Shown piece by piece: positions 13,216-25,600 of a stretch of 64,000 bases of DNA. Origin of the DNA: Rhabdornis inornatus (Eukaryota > Chordata > Aves > Passeriformes > Rhabdornithidae). The DNA is taken from the NCBI GenBank assembly GCA_013397075.1, contig VWZS01002579.1, forward strand, positions 351,074-415,073, read 5' to 3'. Numbering within the stretch: the first letter of the stretch is position 1; each line of letters opens with the position of its first letter. A program made the position numbers and the translations under genes. Below the pieces are notes generated by a model. It searched no databases and was not told where the DNA came from. It saw only the letters and a program-made list of their open reading frames with translations.

Positions 13216-15834
13216 TAGTAACATGATGGAGGAAATAACCAGTATATTAAACATATATGAAATATTTTTGGAATGCATAGTCTGTTGGAAAGGAATGAAT
13301 AGTTCATGTTATTAGCTGAAAATGAAGTATATATAATCCACTGTGTGTGGTTGTCATCAAAGCCCTACTAGGAATGCAGGACTAAATGTGATATTTTTAC
13401 CTTCTTTTTCTTTCCTGCTTTGTTTGTGGCTTTGGCAGAACTAAAAAAGACCTGGATAAAATGAGAGAGATTGTTTTTCATTTATCATGATTGCGTTTGA
13501 GGTGCTGTCTTCAGCATGAAGGCACAATAAGCTTTTCATTTATTATTTGCATTAGAGTAGGGCATGGAAGCCCAGGCTGATATCAAAACTCCTCCTCTAG
13601 GCACTCCGTGCTCATGGGGAGGAAGGGTCTCTGCATCTGAAGAGTTCATCATAAAACAGTTGTGGCAAATGATGAGGGGTGAACAGAGCCACAGAGGACG
13701 AGCCCTGTGTTCACCCCATACATGGAACATCATGCCAGTGCTTGGTTTCTGCCCTGCTGCCTCCCCTGATCCCTAATGAATGCACATCCTTATTGGAAGA
13801 GCGTGATACATGAGTCACTACAAAGTGCACACGTATGTACTTGCACTATTTTAACTTTGTTGTGACAGAAATTTAAAAATAAATATATTCCTTTCACCTC
13901 CCAAATCTGGCCTGGCAAGAACATTCATTTTTAAAAGCTGGCGGTAATGCCATACAAGATATTAATCAGCCTTCAATCCATACCCTTTGTAAGAGAAAAT
14001 GGGATGGTACATGCCTAGTCTTATTTTATTGCAGTATTTTAACAACAGATGCAATGCTGCCTTTGTTATTATCCTTTATTCCTCAGACAGTGTTCCCCCT
14101 CCTAATTATTACTTGTCGTCCTCAGTAAGATTGAGAAATGGCATTTTTTTGAGCTCAGGTAAATATCAAAGCAATCTTACTTGTAATGACAGAGCTGCTT
14201 TCACTGGGGAGTGAAGCGTAATGAACTAAAAAAGGAATTTAATATGCTTTCCAAATTAAATAATGTATTAATTTCTGCTGAACAGTGGTCCCCAGCCCCC
14301 GTGAAAACAGCGTGTCTTGTATAAATACCTGCAAAGTTTGAGGGTGCTTTGGCAATCAGTAGCCAAGAAGCAAAAGGTAGATCAGGGCCATCTCCTTCAG
14401 ATCAAAGTTGCCCATAATACCCATGGGTGGGCTTTGCCCAGGGTTCCCTGTGGGGACTCTGGGGACACTGGGCTGTGTCCTTTGTCTCTTCCTTGGTTTT
14501 TGTCCCTTCCACACTGGCAGTGGAGGGCATTACTGACCCCATTCCCACTCTGTGAGCCCCAGGTTTGCTGTCTTGCCATCCATCACAACATGCAGCATCT
14601 TCCTTTCTGGAATCAGGATTATACCTCCCCCTCAAAAATGGCCGGGTTTCAGCTTTTGTGATAGCAGAGAACTGTTGGAATATAGAAATTCTAAAGGTTT
14701 GAAAATCAGAGACATGTTAGAAAACAGGCGATTTCTCTTCAGTATTTCCTTTAGGCAGATACTCTTTTGTTTCAGATACGTGTTTATTTAAAAGGAATAG
14801 GGGAAGATAAGAAACTCATTCAGCTCAGTAGTTATAACCTCTTGGAGAATTCTTTAGGATTGTGCTGAAAAAATCCGTGCATTGAATGATTTTTTTTTCC
14901 CCTCGGCAACATTATTTTTTTTTCTCTCTGAAACATACATTTTATTTCAGAAAAGGAACAAAAAAAAATCCAAACTATTTTAGGTAGAATTTAGTGATTC
15001 CTCTCTGTAACATGCCTTAAGGTTATTAAAAGCAGCATTGCTGAGAGCAAGTGTGGGCACAGAAACCTGTATTCCACCACTCTCCACAGAATAACCATAC
15101 TTAAGGCATTCCTATCTGGGCAGAGAGAAACAGACTCTCAAAAGTGTAAAGAAATAAAGGAACAGTCCCTGAAACTGAGAAATTTCCAGGCTATTGCTGA
15201 TACAGTGGAACTCACAGAGCTGGCCAGATATTTGCTGTTTAAGAACCACTTTAAAAAAAAAATCTAATTTAGTTCATTAAACTCAAATCCATTTCATTTA
15301 AATCAATACTTAATGAGTGAAATCATCCTCTTCACTTCGAGGAAAAAAAGCAAGGATCTGCTTCACAGGCTTAACTTTTCCATTTCTCTGCATATTACTC
15401 CTATTATTTGAAAACAAGCCAGCCGTACTCAGAGATATCCCTTATTTTTTAGACCGAAGTGACAAAATACCTTTCTTTTCATTAAAAAATAAACAAGAAG
15501 CTGTTTCAATCAGAACTCAGAAACAGCTACTCATCATTATTTTTTGCAGTAGAAGATTAATTTCTCCTGCACCACGGCGACGACTCGGGGAGCGCTCACA
15601 TTCACACCTTCTTCCTAATACATGGAATCAAGGTCAAAAATAAGAATTATACGTTAAAAAAACAAAACAAACAAAAAAAAAACTTATTTAACGCGAACTT
15701 TTCCCTTTTTTTATTCTTAACAGGCTCTTAAAAATATTTCGTTCGGAGAAGGATATTGGGAAGGCATTTCCCGTGAGGTACTGACCTTTCGTTTCCTTTT
15801 ATGCTTTCTTTTTTTATTCGCTTTTCCCCCTCGC

Positions 15835-16000
15835 TTTTCCGCCGACCCGGCCCCATCCCGCGGCGGCTCCTGAGGCGGCCGGGCGGGGCGGTGGCGCCCC
15901 CTGGTGGCGAGCGGCGGGAGCGGCCGCGCCCGCTCGGCCTCACCGGGCCCGGGGCCTCCCCCTCAGGGAAAGGCCGCAAGAGGAGCCGGAGGAGCGTTCA
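15835..16000. promoter_or_regulatory. Isolated CpG island, no known gene attached
   Basis: About 165 bp of very GC-rich, CpG-dense sequence is embedded in AT-rich DNA (poly-A and T-rich runs just before 15.83 kb, AT-rich sequence after 16.1 kb). It lies about 36 kb upstream of SCUBE1. It carries a near-perfect CTCF motif. A 160-codon plus-strand open frame starts inside it (15,904-16,386), the longest in the window, but it is not recognisable as a protein, and its first third is Gly/Arg/Pro-rich because of base composition. It could be an insulator, a distal enhancer or the promoter of a non-coding transcript. Confidence 0.6.
15894..15908 (-). promoter_or_regulatory. Near-perfect CTCF binding motif
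   Basis: Read on the minus strand this is GCCACCAGGGGGCGC, which matches the vertebrate CTCF core consensus at essentially every position. The plus strand reads GCGCCCCCTGGTGGC. It lies inside a CpG-rich island that has no recognisable gene. The motif points away from the plus-strand CTCF-like site at 50.74 kb, so the two are divergent. Confidence 0.75.
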
Positions 16001-16579
16001 TCTGGATATTTGGGGTCGGGAAATTCTTCACCGAAAGGGTAGCAAAGTGTCGGGACAGGCTGCGCAGGGAAGGGTTTGATTTGCCGACCGTCACAGTGTT
16101 CGTGAAACTTGTAGGTGTGGTGCTTAAGTGTGGGGTAAAATTCGCAACGCAGGAGGTTTATGTCCACAAGGGAGACAGGAGTCCTGTAACTTTATCTGAA
16201 CAAAGGGAGAGGCAGTGGGGTCCTTCAAATTGTTGGGGGATGCAGCCCTCTTTTTATCGTAATTTCCCAGACACATCACCCTCTTCCTTCCCCAGTTTGG
16301 CTGAGATACTTGGAAAGTACAGATTTCCCAAATCTGCTCTATGCCCCCCTCTAATATGCACCCCCTCCTTTTTAATCCTATTATAACAAAAAAACTATTC
16401 GTAATTCCATTGAGTCTTTGTTCTTTTTCTCTAAGTTCAGGAATTTTACTCAGCCTTGGCTAAGCAGCAGTCTGTGTCAATTAGCAACATTTTCTAGAAC
16501 TGACAGTTTCTTCCATTACTTCCCTATGTACAAGCAGATTCCCATGGCTTGTTTGTAATACATTCATCTTATTTCATTA

Positions 16580-16674
16580 GGGACATGGTTTGGTGGTGGG
16601 GCTGTCAGTGTGCAGTTACTGGCTGGGCTCGATGACCCGGGAGATTTTTTCCAACCTTACTGATTCTGTGATCA
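16580..16674 (+). mobile_element. CR1 LINE 3' end fragment
   Basis: The order GACATGGTTTGGTGGTGG, GGCTCGATGACCCGGGAG, TTTTTTCCAACCTTACTGA, TTCTGTGATC closely follows the standard 3' terminal region of avian CR1 retrotransposons, including the terminal ATTCTGTGAT-type repeat. Only about 95 bp remain, a typical severe 5' truncation. It is inserted in the plus orientation. The open frame that crosses it on the plus strand is incidental. Confidence 0.9.
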
Positions 16675-19600
16675 GCCACCAGAAGATGATCAGAACTGCC
16701 GTGTTTCTCACAGCTCTGCTGTCCATCCTCTCCTGGCTTTGGCAGCCCTGCAGGGAGAACCTTGCTGAGCTGAATGCCCTGCCCCGTGCTTTCCTGAAGT
16801 TTCCTCCATGGGACTGTTGTGCTCATCCTGCTCCAAATCACCTGATTTCTCAAGTGCAAAAAAACTGGTGGGTCCTCAAGTAAATCGCCCATTAGGCAAA
16901 GCAAGAAACTGAGCTGTTTCCTTTCACTCCCAAAAGATATGAAAGGGGATAAGTGAACTGTATGACACACAGGCTACATCCTGAACATGTTTCTCCCCTT
17001 TTTTTTCAGGCTAACTGGAAAATCTGCCTGCTTCAGACATTTTCCCACAGATGCGTGGTCAGGTGTTTGCCTAAACTATGGGCTCTGTGTTCAGCTGGGG
17101 TCCAACAGATTTTCCTATATGGGAATAGGGCCTTGTGAGAAGAAGTCCTGTAGGAGCTTGTCCTGTTTCCAAAGAAAGGAAATATGTGGATCCTTTGTTT
17201 CAACTCCTCAGGTAACCATGTTGTAGCTGGGAGAGTGAAGGGCATGATGACGCTGCTCAGATCCTCAACCCTGGAAACCTTAAATATGCACTGAAGTATT
17301 TCTGCTGAAGACCACACTACACACATTTGTAGTTGTTCATCTCTACACTGTACCAAGTTCTCGATCCTTATGCCCCTTGTTTTTAATATTTAGGTGAAAA
17401 TGCTAAGCAGAGTCTGACCCGAGGCTGAAGAAACATCTGTGTCCAGGCAGTGATAAGTAGGTAGGTGGGCAATTAACAAAAATTGCTCACTCAATCTATT
17501 GATGGGTGGCATCTTCCAGGTCATTCATTAATCACTGATGTGGCCTCAGAAGCGATGCATTAAAAGGTAAATATTTTATGGATTTTCTTTCTTTTTAAGG
17601 TTTTGAGGCAGTGTTGGAGGCTCTTCAGGAAAGAAGAAAGAAACAGGAACAGTTAGAACAATTCATTCGAAACAGTCATATTCTTTTATTTGACAAAGGG
17701 GGCAGAATTCCTGCTTTTGTAGAACTTTCCTGTTCTTTTTCCTTACCCACAGGTGAAAAAGGGCATAAACAACACCACCAAACCCCTTTTCCTCAAAAAT
17801 TTGTATTTTTCCTTGGAAAAGGGAATTGCCTGCATTGTTTTACTTAAAAAGTGTTCCATCTATTTTTTTAATGGAGAATGGATGAGAAGTAAGTAAATGA
17901 GAAGGCTTCTTTCTTCTTACTTACATTGTCCTTTTTATTCCATGGAAGAAGATGGTTACAGAACATATCTTCCCACACACTCTTATTTTCAGTTCTGTGC
18001 CCTTTTCTTTGAGAAGAAGGGGTTTAGAGATCACAGAACTTAAATAAATCCCTCCAAAAATCTTTTTTTTTTTTTCAAATATTTCTTCCTGTGAGAAAGG
18101 CAGATGCAAGACAGCAAATAACAGAAGTGCTTTCTTTTAAAGGTGGTACTAGGAATTAAAGTAGTGCTTTCCTTAGGGTTACAAGATTTTTCCCTTTCTC
18201 TGAAGTGTCTGCTGGGGTTTTTTAAAGTTGTTTCACTACTTTAGTCAAAAATCTGAAAATTGAAATTTTCTCTCAGAGTTTCAACAGAGGCAGGAAAAAA
18301 AAAAGTGAGAAACTTGGCAGGAACAAAAATCCTGCCAACGAGCTTCCATAGTTGTACGAAGTGGGAAATGGAGCCATTGCTGGTGCTGCTGTTTCTTACT
18401 CAACTGACATCTGGTCTACATGAGAAAATTCACATTGGTATATAGGGTGTAAATCAGGTGAGATCCTGTGTCCTCCTTGCCCTTTCTGGAATTAGGAACT
18501 CAATGGGGCTGTGGTTTCTAGGTAAAGCCTGTGTTCCAGGACTGTCCAAATCAGAGACATGAGGCCATCTTAGACAGAACAAGGATATACCACCCTCACA
18601 GGAATGAAAAGGGGAGCAGGGAAAGGGAGAAGCAAATCAGGAATTAATATTTGCTCATCAGTGTGGTCAGAAATATGGCAGTTACAGATTGAGGCTCTTT
18701 GTGCCAAAGAAGCAATCTTATATTTTTAGGAGTTGATAATTTTTCAGCCTGTGGCAAAGTTTAATGCTAATAAAACAAAACTTTTGAAGATTAAGCTACT
18801 CCTGCAGGTGGATTGCTCAGATACCTCCTTAAGCAGCTTCCAAGCTCAGTGATGTCCTGCTCTGTGTTATTTCTCAATGGACTATGCATGCCCTGAAATG
18901 TTTAAAGCCATATGAGAAAGACGTGACAGAAAATGTCTGGGGGAATTATTGCTGGGAAAACCAAACCTTAATGATTTTACCTGCTGACAGATAGTATGTT
19001 GTGGCTTTCTGCAGTTTTGGTGGCTTCATTGAGATCTTTTGTAGAGCTCAAGTGTGAGGCAGTGATCTCACAGTCTGTGCTGGCCTGAGCCTGGGGAGCA
19101 CACTGTCCACATTGTAGAGGACAAATAGCACAAACTCCCATTGAACCTGCATTCATGTGGACTCAGCTTATCATGATTCTTGGGAAAGTGCCCCAGAGGA
19201 GCTAAAACAGTCAGTGGAGTCTTGTCCTGCATATGCCCATGCTCATGCAGTTGTTATTAATCCTGTATAATTCCAAGCACATAAATCGAGAAGCTCTCCT
19301 GAGTTTCCCTTATAATCTCTAGAGGAATGTTTCTCCCACCCCTCCCCCTGAATGTAATTTAATTCTTAAGTAAGGAGCAGTGCATCTCCAGAGGATGGTT
19401 TAGCTCATTCAGGTGGCTCAGATGAGATGGAATCAGATCACCATCTCTTCTTTAATAGAAATGCCAGGATAGGCTCCACTGCACCTGAATCACATACCAG
19501 TGAGTGCTAGCTGCTGAAGAAATTTGGGAAGCAGAAATATGAGACAAGGAGCAACAAAGATCTGATCAGTCCTTTCGGTGCTGGAGAAGGGCAGGCAGGG

Positions 19601-22600
19601 CAGTGCTGACCCTGACATGACCTTATTCTGGCAGGCAGTGCTGCTGAGTCAGCACTGGCTCGTATCTCATCTAATGCTGGCCAAGGAGTGCGACTACTTC
19701 CCCATCTTCTCCCTGCGCAGTCCCCTGTGCTGCTCTCTCCAGGGCTTTCCTCCCTACAAGAGCCTTTTCCAGAATGCCTTGGTTTGCTACTGTCTTCTGT
19801 ATTGTTTTCCTCCTTCAGTGAAGGGTCAGGGTTATTTATCCCCACACCTTTTCCTCGGCAGTGGCACAGAATAGAAGCGCACATTGTTGTGCTCCAAAGG
19901 GGTGAGGGAGACCCGAAGTGGAAGCTCCATTTACAGAGCAACTGAACCCACCAGCAGCACTTTCCTGCTTCCCTATCTGCACTAACTAGAGAGCAGGTTT
20001 GGGGCTGAAACAGGAGAAAATTAACTTTTTTTTCTTCTTGAGCTTAGTATAGGAGTAGTGGGGATGTGTAGCAGTGGTTGATTAATTGATCACTCAAAGC
20101 ACAGCCTTGGCCACTAGTCCAGCAACAGTTACAGGCCTTGGGGCCTGTGCAGCTACCACAGCACCTTCATGGCCATCTCCCCACCCATGTCCTTCAACAG
20201 CATCTGTGTGTTTAGCTCCCATGCATTGTTAGTGATTTTAAACCCAGCAGATAATTAGAAATACTCTTGCAAATTGGTTTGAACTAAAAATGCTGTTGCA
20301 CTCGATTCTGGTTTCAAAAGGAATTCTAGTTAAAGTATCCCAGCTTCCACAGGGAGGCAGCAGAATACCTGTCAATTTCTTTGCAACTTTAAAGTTGCTG
20401 ATGCTTTTTTTTTCTTGTTTTAAAGAGCTCTTTGACCCAGTATATATATTGTTTGGATTAAGAGGTTTTAAGAATTTGAAGTTCAGATGAAAATTTTTTT
20501 TCTTGCCAAGACCAAGCTTGCCAAGATCAACATTCCCCTTATTTCCCTCTGTGCTGCCACCAAAATGATTTACAAGTTATGTAAGAGCCAATTTTGAAAG
20601 AAATATGCTTTTAATTAGAAACTAAAAATCAGGGTGACTCTTTTGAGACAGTGTAGTTGCATTCTGTCAGTATTTCCATTATTTTCAGGGATGTATCACC
20701 TCAGGAGAATAAAGCATTCTACTCCAGTGAAACTTGGAATTTTAGTACTCAATAGTAAAAATATAAAATAAGTAGAGAATAATACTATAAAGTACAGCAT
20801 TTCCAAACCAGGCATTCAAATATCATGGAGCAGACATCCACCCTGCCCCCTGTTTATGTTATTGGCTTAAAAAATGTAAAGGTTTTAAAATAATACAAAT
20901 AGGTTTTTTGTTTGTCTTGTGCCTTGTGAGATTTCATGGTCTCTATTTTCAAAATCTTTCTTTACAACCATAGAGGCTAAAAACATTTTGCTTTTTCCCT
21001 TTTCCTAAATGGAAGTTGAGATATTTTGCATAAAAATTCTGAAAAGCTGAACTTCGGAAAAAATTTCAAATATCAAAACTTGATATCTTCGCTAAATTCA
21101 GCTACACGTAACTTCTGAACTGCCTATATGCCTAGAGTAGCTCGCTGGGAAAGAGAGTCAGAAATGTTTTAAATCAGAATGGACAAGCCAGGAATATTTA
21201 AATTAGGTATTTGCTTCATTCATAAATGGCTGAATTTAAATGTACCCTTCAGAGAAAATATAGATTTTCACTTCAATTGGTTTTGGGGTTTTTCCCCAAA
21301 TAAGCCTTCTCAGCTTCTTTACTCCATGTATTTGCAAAAATACTGCTCTCATGAGGAATCTCTTAATTGATCCAGGGTGGCAAATCCTATGTTCCTGGTG
21401 AGACTGGGGGTTTTAAACTATTCTCACAGGTTCACTGACTTTATATCTTTTTTAGCTATCTCCAGGAGACCAGATCTTGCTCACTTCATGGTCATTTCTT
21501 TGCAGCACAGTGCAGGATTTGGTTTGTTCAACCCCTGTCTACTTAGGAAAAAGGAAGAGGATTTCAACAGAAATTTCAAAATTCTGTTGAAATCAGAACT
21601 TTAGCAGAAAGCAGAAGCCTTAACAATTCTAGTGCATTTTTACCACATACAGATATTTACTTCATATCCTTTTTCACTGATTTACCCAAACAATGGGTTC
21701 CATTTTAAAAAAATCTGGTGAAACAGGTAACAGGTAGAGAGAGGTAGAGATAACTGCCCTGCAACAAACACATATAAGTCAGGGAAAGCAGCAAAGGGTG
21801 GCTTACAATCACAACCAAGGGACACTGTAAGCCTGTAACCTTGAGGTGGAAAGCTCCAGAACTCATTACCAGAGTTGTGAGCTGGGTAGCCCCTTTGGAA
21901 CATGGTTATAGGTAGATGGGTGATACAATTTGAATAACTGGTAGTGTCAGGCTCTGCTGAGGCACTGGGTTCCTTCTCCAGCTCTAACATTGCTCTCTCT
22001 GCTTTGCAGGTGCTTCATTCCCAGTGTAAGTTGCTACCCTGAGCCAAAGGGCAGGGTTAGATGGCCCAGGGGGAGATGGATGGTGTGGCATTAGGGAAGA
22101 GCCAAAGCAGAGCTCCAGCTCCATGGTCAGTGATAAACATGAACTGAAAGACTGGGCACAGCCTAGCAGTAGTTAGGATAACACCCCAGAACACACTTAA
22201 CTTCCACAGCAACAACTGGAAAAGCCACCAAACTGTCAGTCCTGGTCCATCACCCTGGGAGTGCCTTAGGTCCCAGACCCTGGTGGGGCCTGTCCAGTTT
22301 CCCAGGGAGAGAGGACAATCTTCAGCCTCTGCCTAGAGGCATTGATGGGACTTTGATACTGTGATCTAAGTGGAAGAACAGCTGCTGCGCATGGCAGTTG
22401 TGAGTCTTTCTGAGCCTTTGGTTCCTCCTCAGTGTAACTGATGATCTCTATCTTGCAGGATTGCTGGGAGGGTGAATGCATTAGTCACTGTTCCGGTGAG
22501 CTACAGGGATGGCTGTTGTCAGGTAATTCATTAACAGTCTTTCCTTCTTTGCTGCTTTTTTCTCTCATGTTTGGAATTGGTATCATTGTGTCCTCCTGGT

Positions 22601-25600
22601 ATTCACAATTATATTAAAAATAATCATCATATGGTTAAAGGGCAAATGTACATCAGAGCCGGAATTCAGGTAGGGCCACAGAAACATAGGACCACTGTGT
22701 TTCAACAGTAATGGGGAGCCAAGAACCTGACAACAGGGCATCAATGAAGGCTTTTGTGATGTTTTCTGTCAAATACATTCAAAGGCTCTGATTCAGGCTC
22801 AAGAAATTAATCTGCCTTTAAAATTAGCTGATCTATTTTTCGCATCATAGCTGCAGTGTTTCTGTTCTCTGCCCTCCCTTTCACTTCATATGTAACCACA
22901 TTTTAGTGGTAGATGAAGTGATTCCTATATATAGCATGTAAAACACTTTGTGATTCTTTCAGGGAATAAGTCCCAGATATATCAGATATTTATTTAGCCC
23001 AGTACTTTTTAGTAGGATCACAGTCAGGAGCACAGCCTTGGAGCACTTTCTGGCTTCAAACTCAAAGCTGAACTTACTGAATATGACTTGACCAGAATGT
23101 TTGAACAGTAGACATGCTGAGAAAAAAAACCAAATTTTGTCTGCATCTTTGTTGTAGCAATGAGCTCCTCACCTTGGATTAATTGCAGTTTCCAAGGAAG
23201 CTGACAGTTCTGCCCATTTCCATAGGAAAGGAAATACCAAAGAGTACACTCAAAGGAGGCCCTTTCCAGGAATTTAGGATTTGCTATACCTATCAGGTCA
23301 GATATCCTGTTCCTAGCAGCTGTCAGGACATGGTGCTTCAAAGGAAGTTGGATAAGTTTACGTAGCCAAAGCATGACTAACTAAAGATGGAGAGAACTGA
23401 GGTAAGCATCTCTCTGTGGTGCAGGACTCAGCTTTCTGTCTGTAGGAGATCTGATTACCCCTGGCTTAGTAAATTGTATAGCTGTAATGTTAGTAGCAAT
23501 CATACTCAGACCTCTACAGTTTTGCCAGGTCATTACATTGTCCCTTTCAGTTACCTTTTCAGCATCTGCTACGTTCTCCAAAGGTTTTACAACCAAAATA
23601 GGGTACAGCTCAATGAGGAGACACCACATGATTTTTTTGTGCCCGGTTATGTGATTATTCTGCTATGTATTTTTTGCTGGGTCCTGATTTTTGAAACAGA
23701 TGGAAAGTGGGCAGAGAGCTGAAAGCCTGAAGACCACTCAGCTTCAGCTGCTTTCCTGCCCACCAAATTACAAGGTCAGGCCTTCCTTAACACTTGTGAA
23801 AAGTGCCATATGCTAAAGATACCACCAGTCCTTTCAAGTGTCTATTGACTTCAGAGGCCAGATATCTTAAATTACCCTTTGCCAAGCGTGTTACTGAGGC
23901 TTCACACCACCAAGTATTTTATTCCATGTATTCTTTCAATGTGCCTCATCTTTTGAAAGCTTAGAGTGTTAGCTAAATTTGTCATCCAGAGCAAATGGAC
24001 CTAAGGTTTTCTAAACTATCTGAAAATTAAGAATTTGGTTACTTCTCATCTGCCTTCCCCTCCTCCTTGGAAATCATAAGCCATGTGGTGTTGTGCCCCT
24101 AGTGCTGCTCCCTTGCTTCTAGGAATGGGTTGACTTGAAAGTAGGTTGATAATTTAGTCACACTTATATTTAATTATCTCTACAGAAAAAGGACCCTTGA
24201 AAATGTTGAATAGGCAAATAAAACAGAGAAACAATAACTTATTCCATACCTTCCTCAACTTGTATATGTTTTTTTCTGAAGTATTAGGTACAATAGAAGG
24301 ACAATATTTATTTTATATTTTGTTGTGGAAAGGTAGGAAATTAAAGAGGTTCTATTATTCCAAATAATTTCATTTTGAAACAGAACATTTCTTTTCTAAA
24401 TCTCTTGAGATATAATACATATCCTCTAGCACAGGAAAATCAATAGATAAAAAGGTTCCAGTTCAGTTTCCCCTGGATGTGATCAAGTACATTCAAATAT
24501 TGAATGATAAATAGGCTAATTTACACATCTGCCAAACTGGCATTAGCATTTTACTAACTCCCTGCAGTGTCATGAGGTTTAATTAATGGTTGTAAAGCAC
24601 TCCTCTGAATGAAAGGTATGACTTTTTACATTTGAGATTATGTAGATCCATAAGTTTCTGCTGTATTTGTAACAGCTGTCTAAAAGACTAATGGCTTTGC
24701 AGATTTACTGCTGTGCTCTGCTGCTTTCTGCTAGCCTGCACTTTTTGCAAGTTTGGTACTGGTAGTAACTTTTAGAGATTAAGACCAATCCTAAATTTGT
24801 TTTTAGCCTAAAGACAACTCTTAATTGTTCAAGACAATTTCCTTGCATTCTAATACCTGTAACTTGCACTGTGTCAAATTAATACAAAGTGTACCACATT
24901 ATTCACAAGAATGGTGGTTTTCAAGGAGATGTGGAAAAAATGTCAATTTATGCAGCCTCAATGAGATAACCCAGTGAAGAAATGACACCTTGTCTGGCTG
25001 CAGCATCACTACGTTGGCTGCAGGAGCAAGGTGACGTGCACTGACATCTCTACAGATAGATTTAAAAAGAAGATGGGTAAAGGGGCAGTTTAAAATATTT
25101 GCGCAGTTCTTATCTGAAGGCTCTCTCTCAATTTCTGCTTTTAGCTCAATGTGGTCTTGCACGTTACCCCCTCGAGACTGCCCAGGGTATTCCAGCGAGA
25201 TCACCAGTCCTATCTAAAGGTCACGATGGGACCATCTTACTGAGGGACAAAGGACTTTTTTCTACTCTATCAGTGTGTCTCCTGATAATTTGGTGTAACT
25301 GCCCTTTTTGGGTGGTGGGAAAGAAAGAGATGAGAGTGAATGCATGGCCTTAACTTGAGCAGCAAAAATCTGCAGCCTGATCACATACTCAGTGATTTTG
25401 GCCTTTGCCTTTTGGAGTGCTCCACATCACTCAGTACTGTTGACTTGGTCCAAAAAACATACCAGTTTTTTCTATCATTGGTTTGAAAACTAAAGAGAGA
25501 GAAATAGAGCGTGGTTGCCTTGGTCACCCTGAAGGTGTCCAATCCCCAGCTCTCATGGAGCTGTTGTCTCCTGTCTGAAACCAGGAAGACTCCCCAGCTC

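Larger units (their letters stand above)
6011..15834. other. Intergenic DNA, no gene seen
   Basis: AT-rich sequence with no supported gene. From about 8.5 to 10.6 kb the plus strand is noticeably pyrimidine rich. Within it, a minus-strand stretch near 10.2-10.4 kb reads without stops for about 68 codons (see findings). It also includes the hairpin at 11.04 kb, a weak old LINE fragment at 13.17 kb and a regulatory-looking region at 13.8-14.3 kb. Confidence 0.7.

Noticed and set aside
16590..16883. 97-codon plus-strand open frame
   Set aside because: It begins inside the CR1 3' end and shows no known domain.
17611..17847. Exon-like start (LEALQERRKKQEQLEQF) after a pyrimidine-rich AG
   Set aside because: The acidic/basic helix-like run lasts only about 20 residues and then becomes arbitrary. 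No donor or partner exon was found.
18369..18445. Signal-peptide-like MEPLLVLLFLTQLTSG
   Set aside because: It is followed by a stop within a few codons and has no donor or downstream exon. Hydrophobic runs are common in T-rich DNA.
19507..19941. 144-codon minus-strand open frame, second longest in the window
   Set aside because: It lies in a GC-enriched patch with overlapping open frames on the other strand. There is no recognisable domain, no intron evidence, and the composition is arbitrary.
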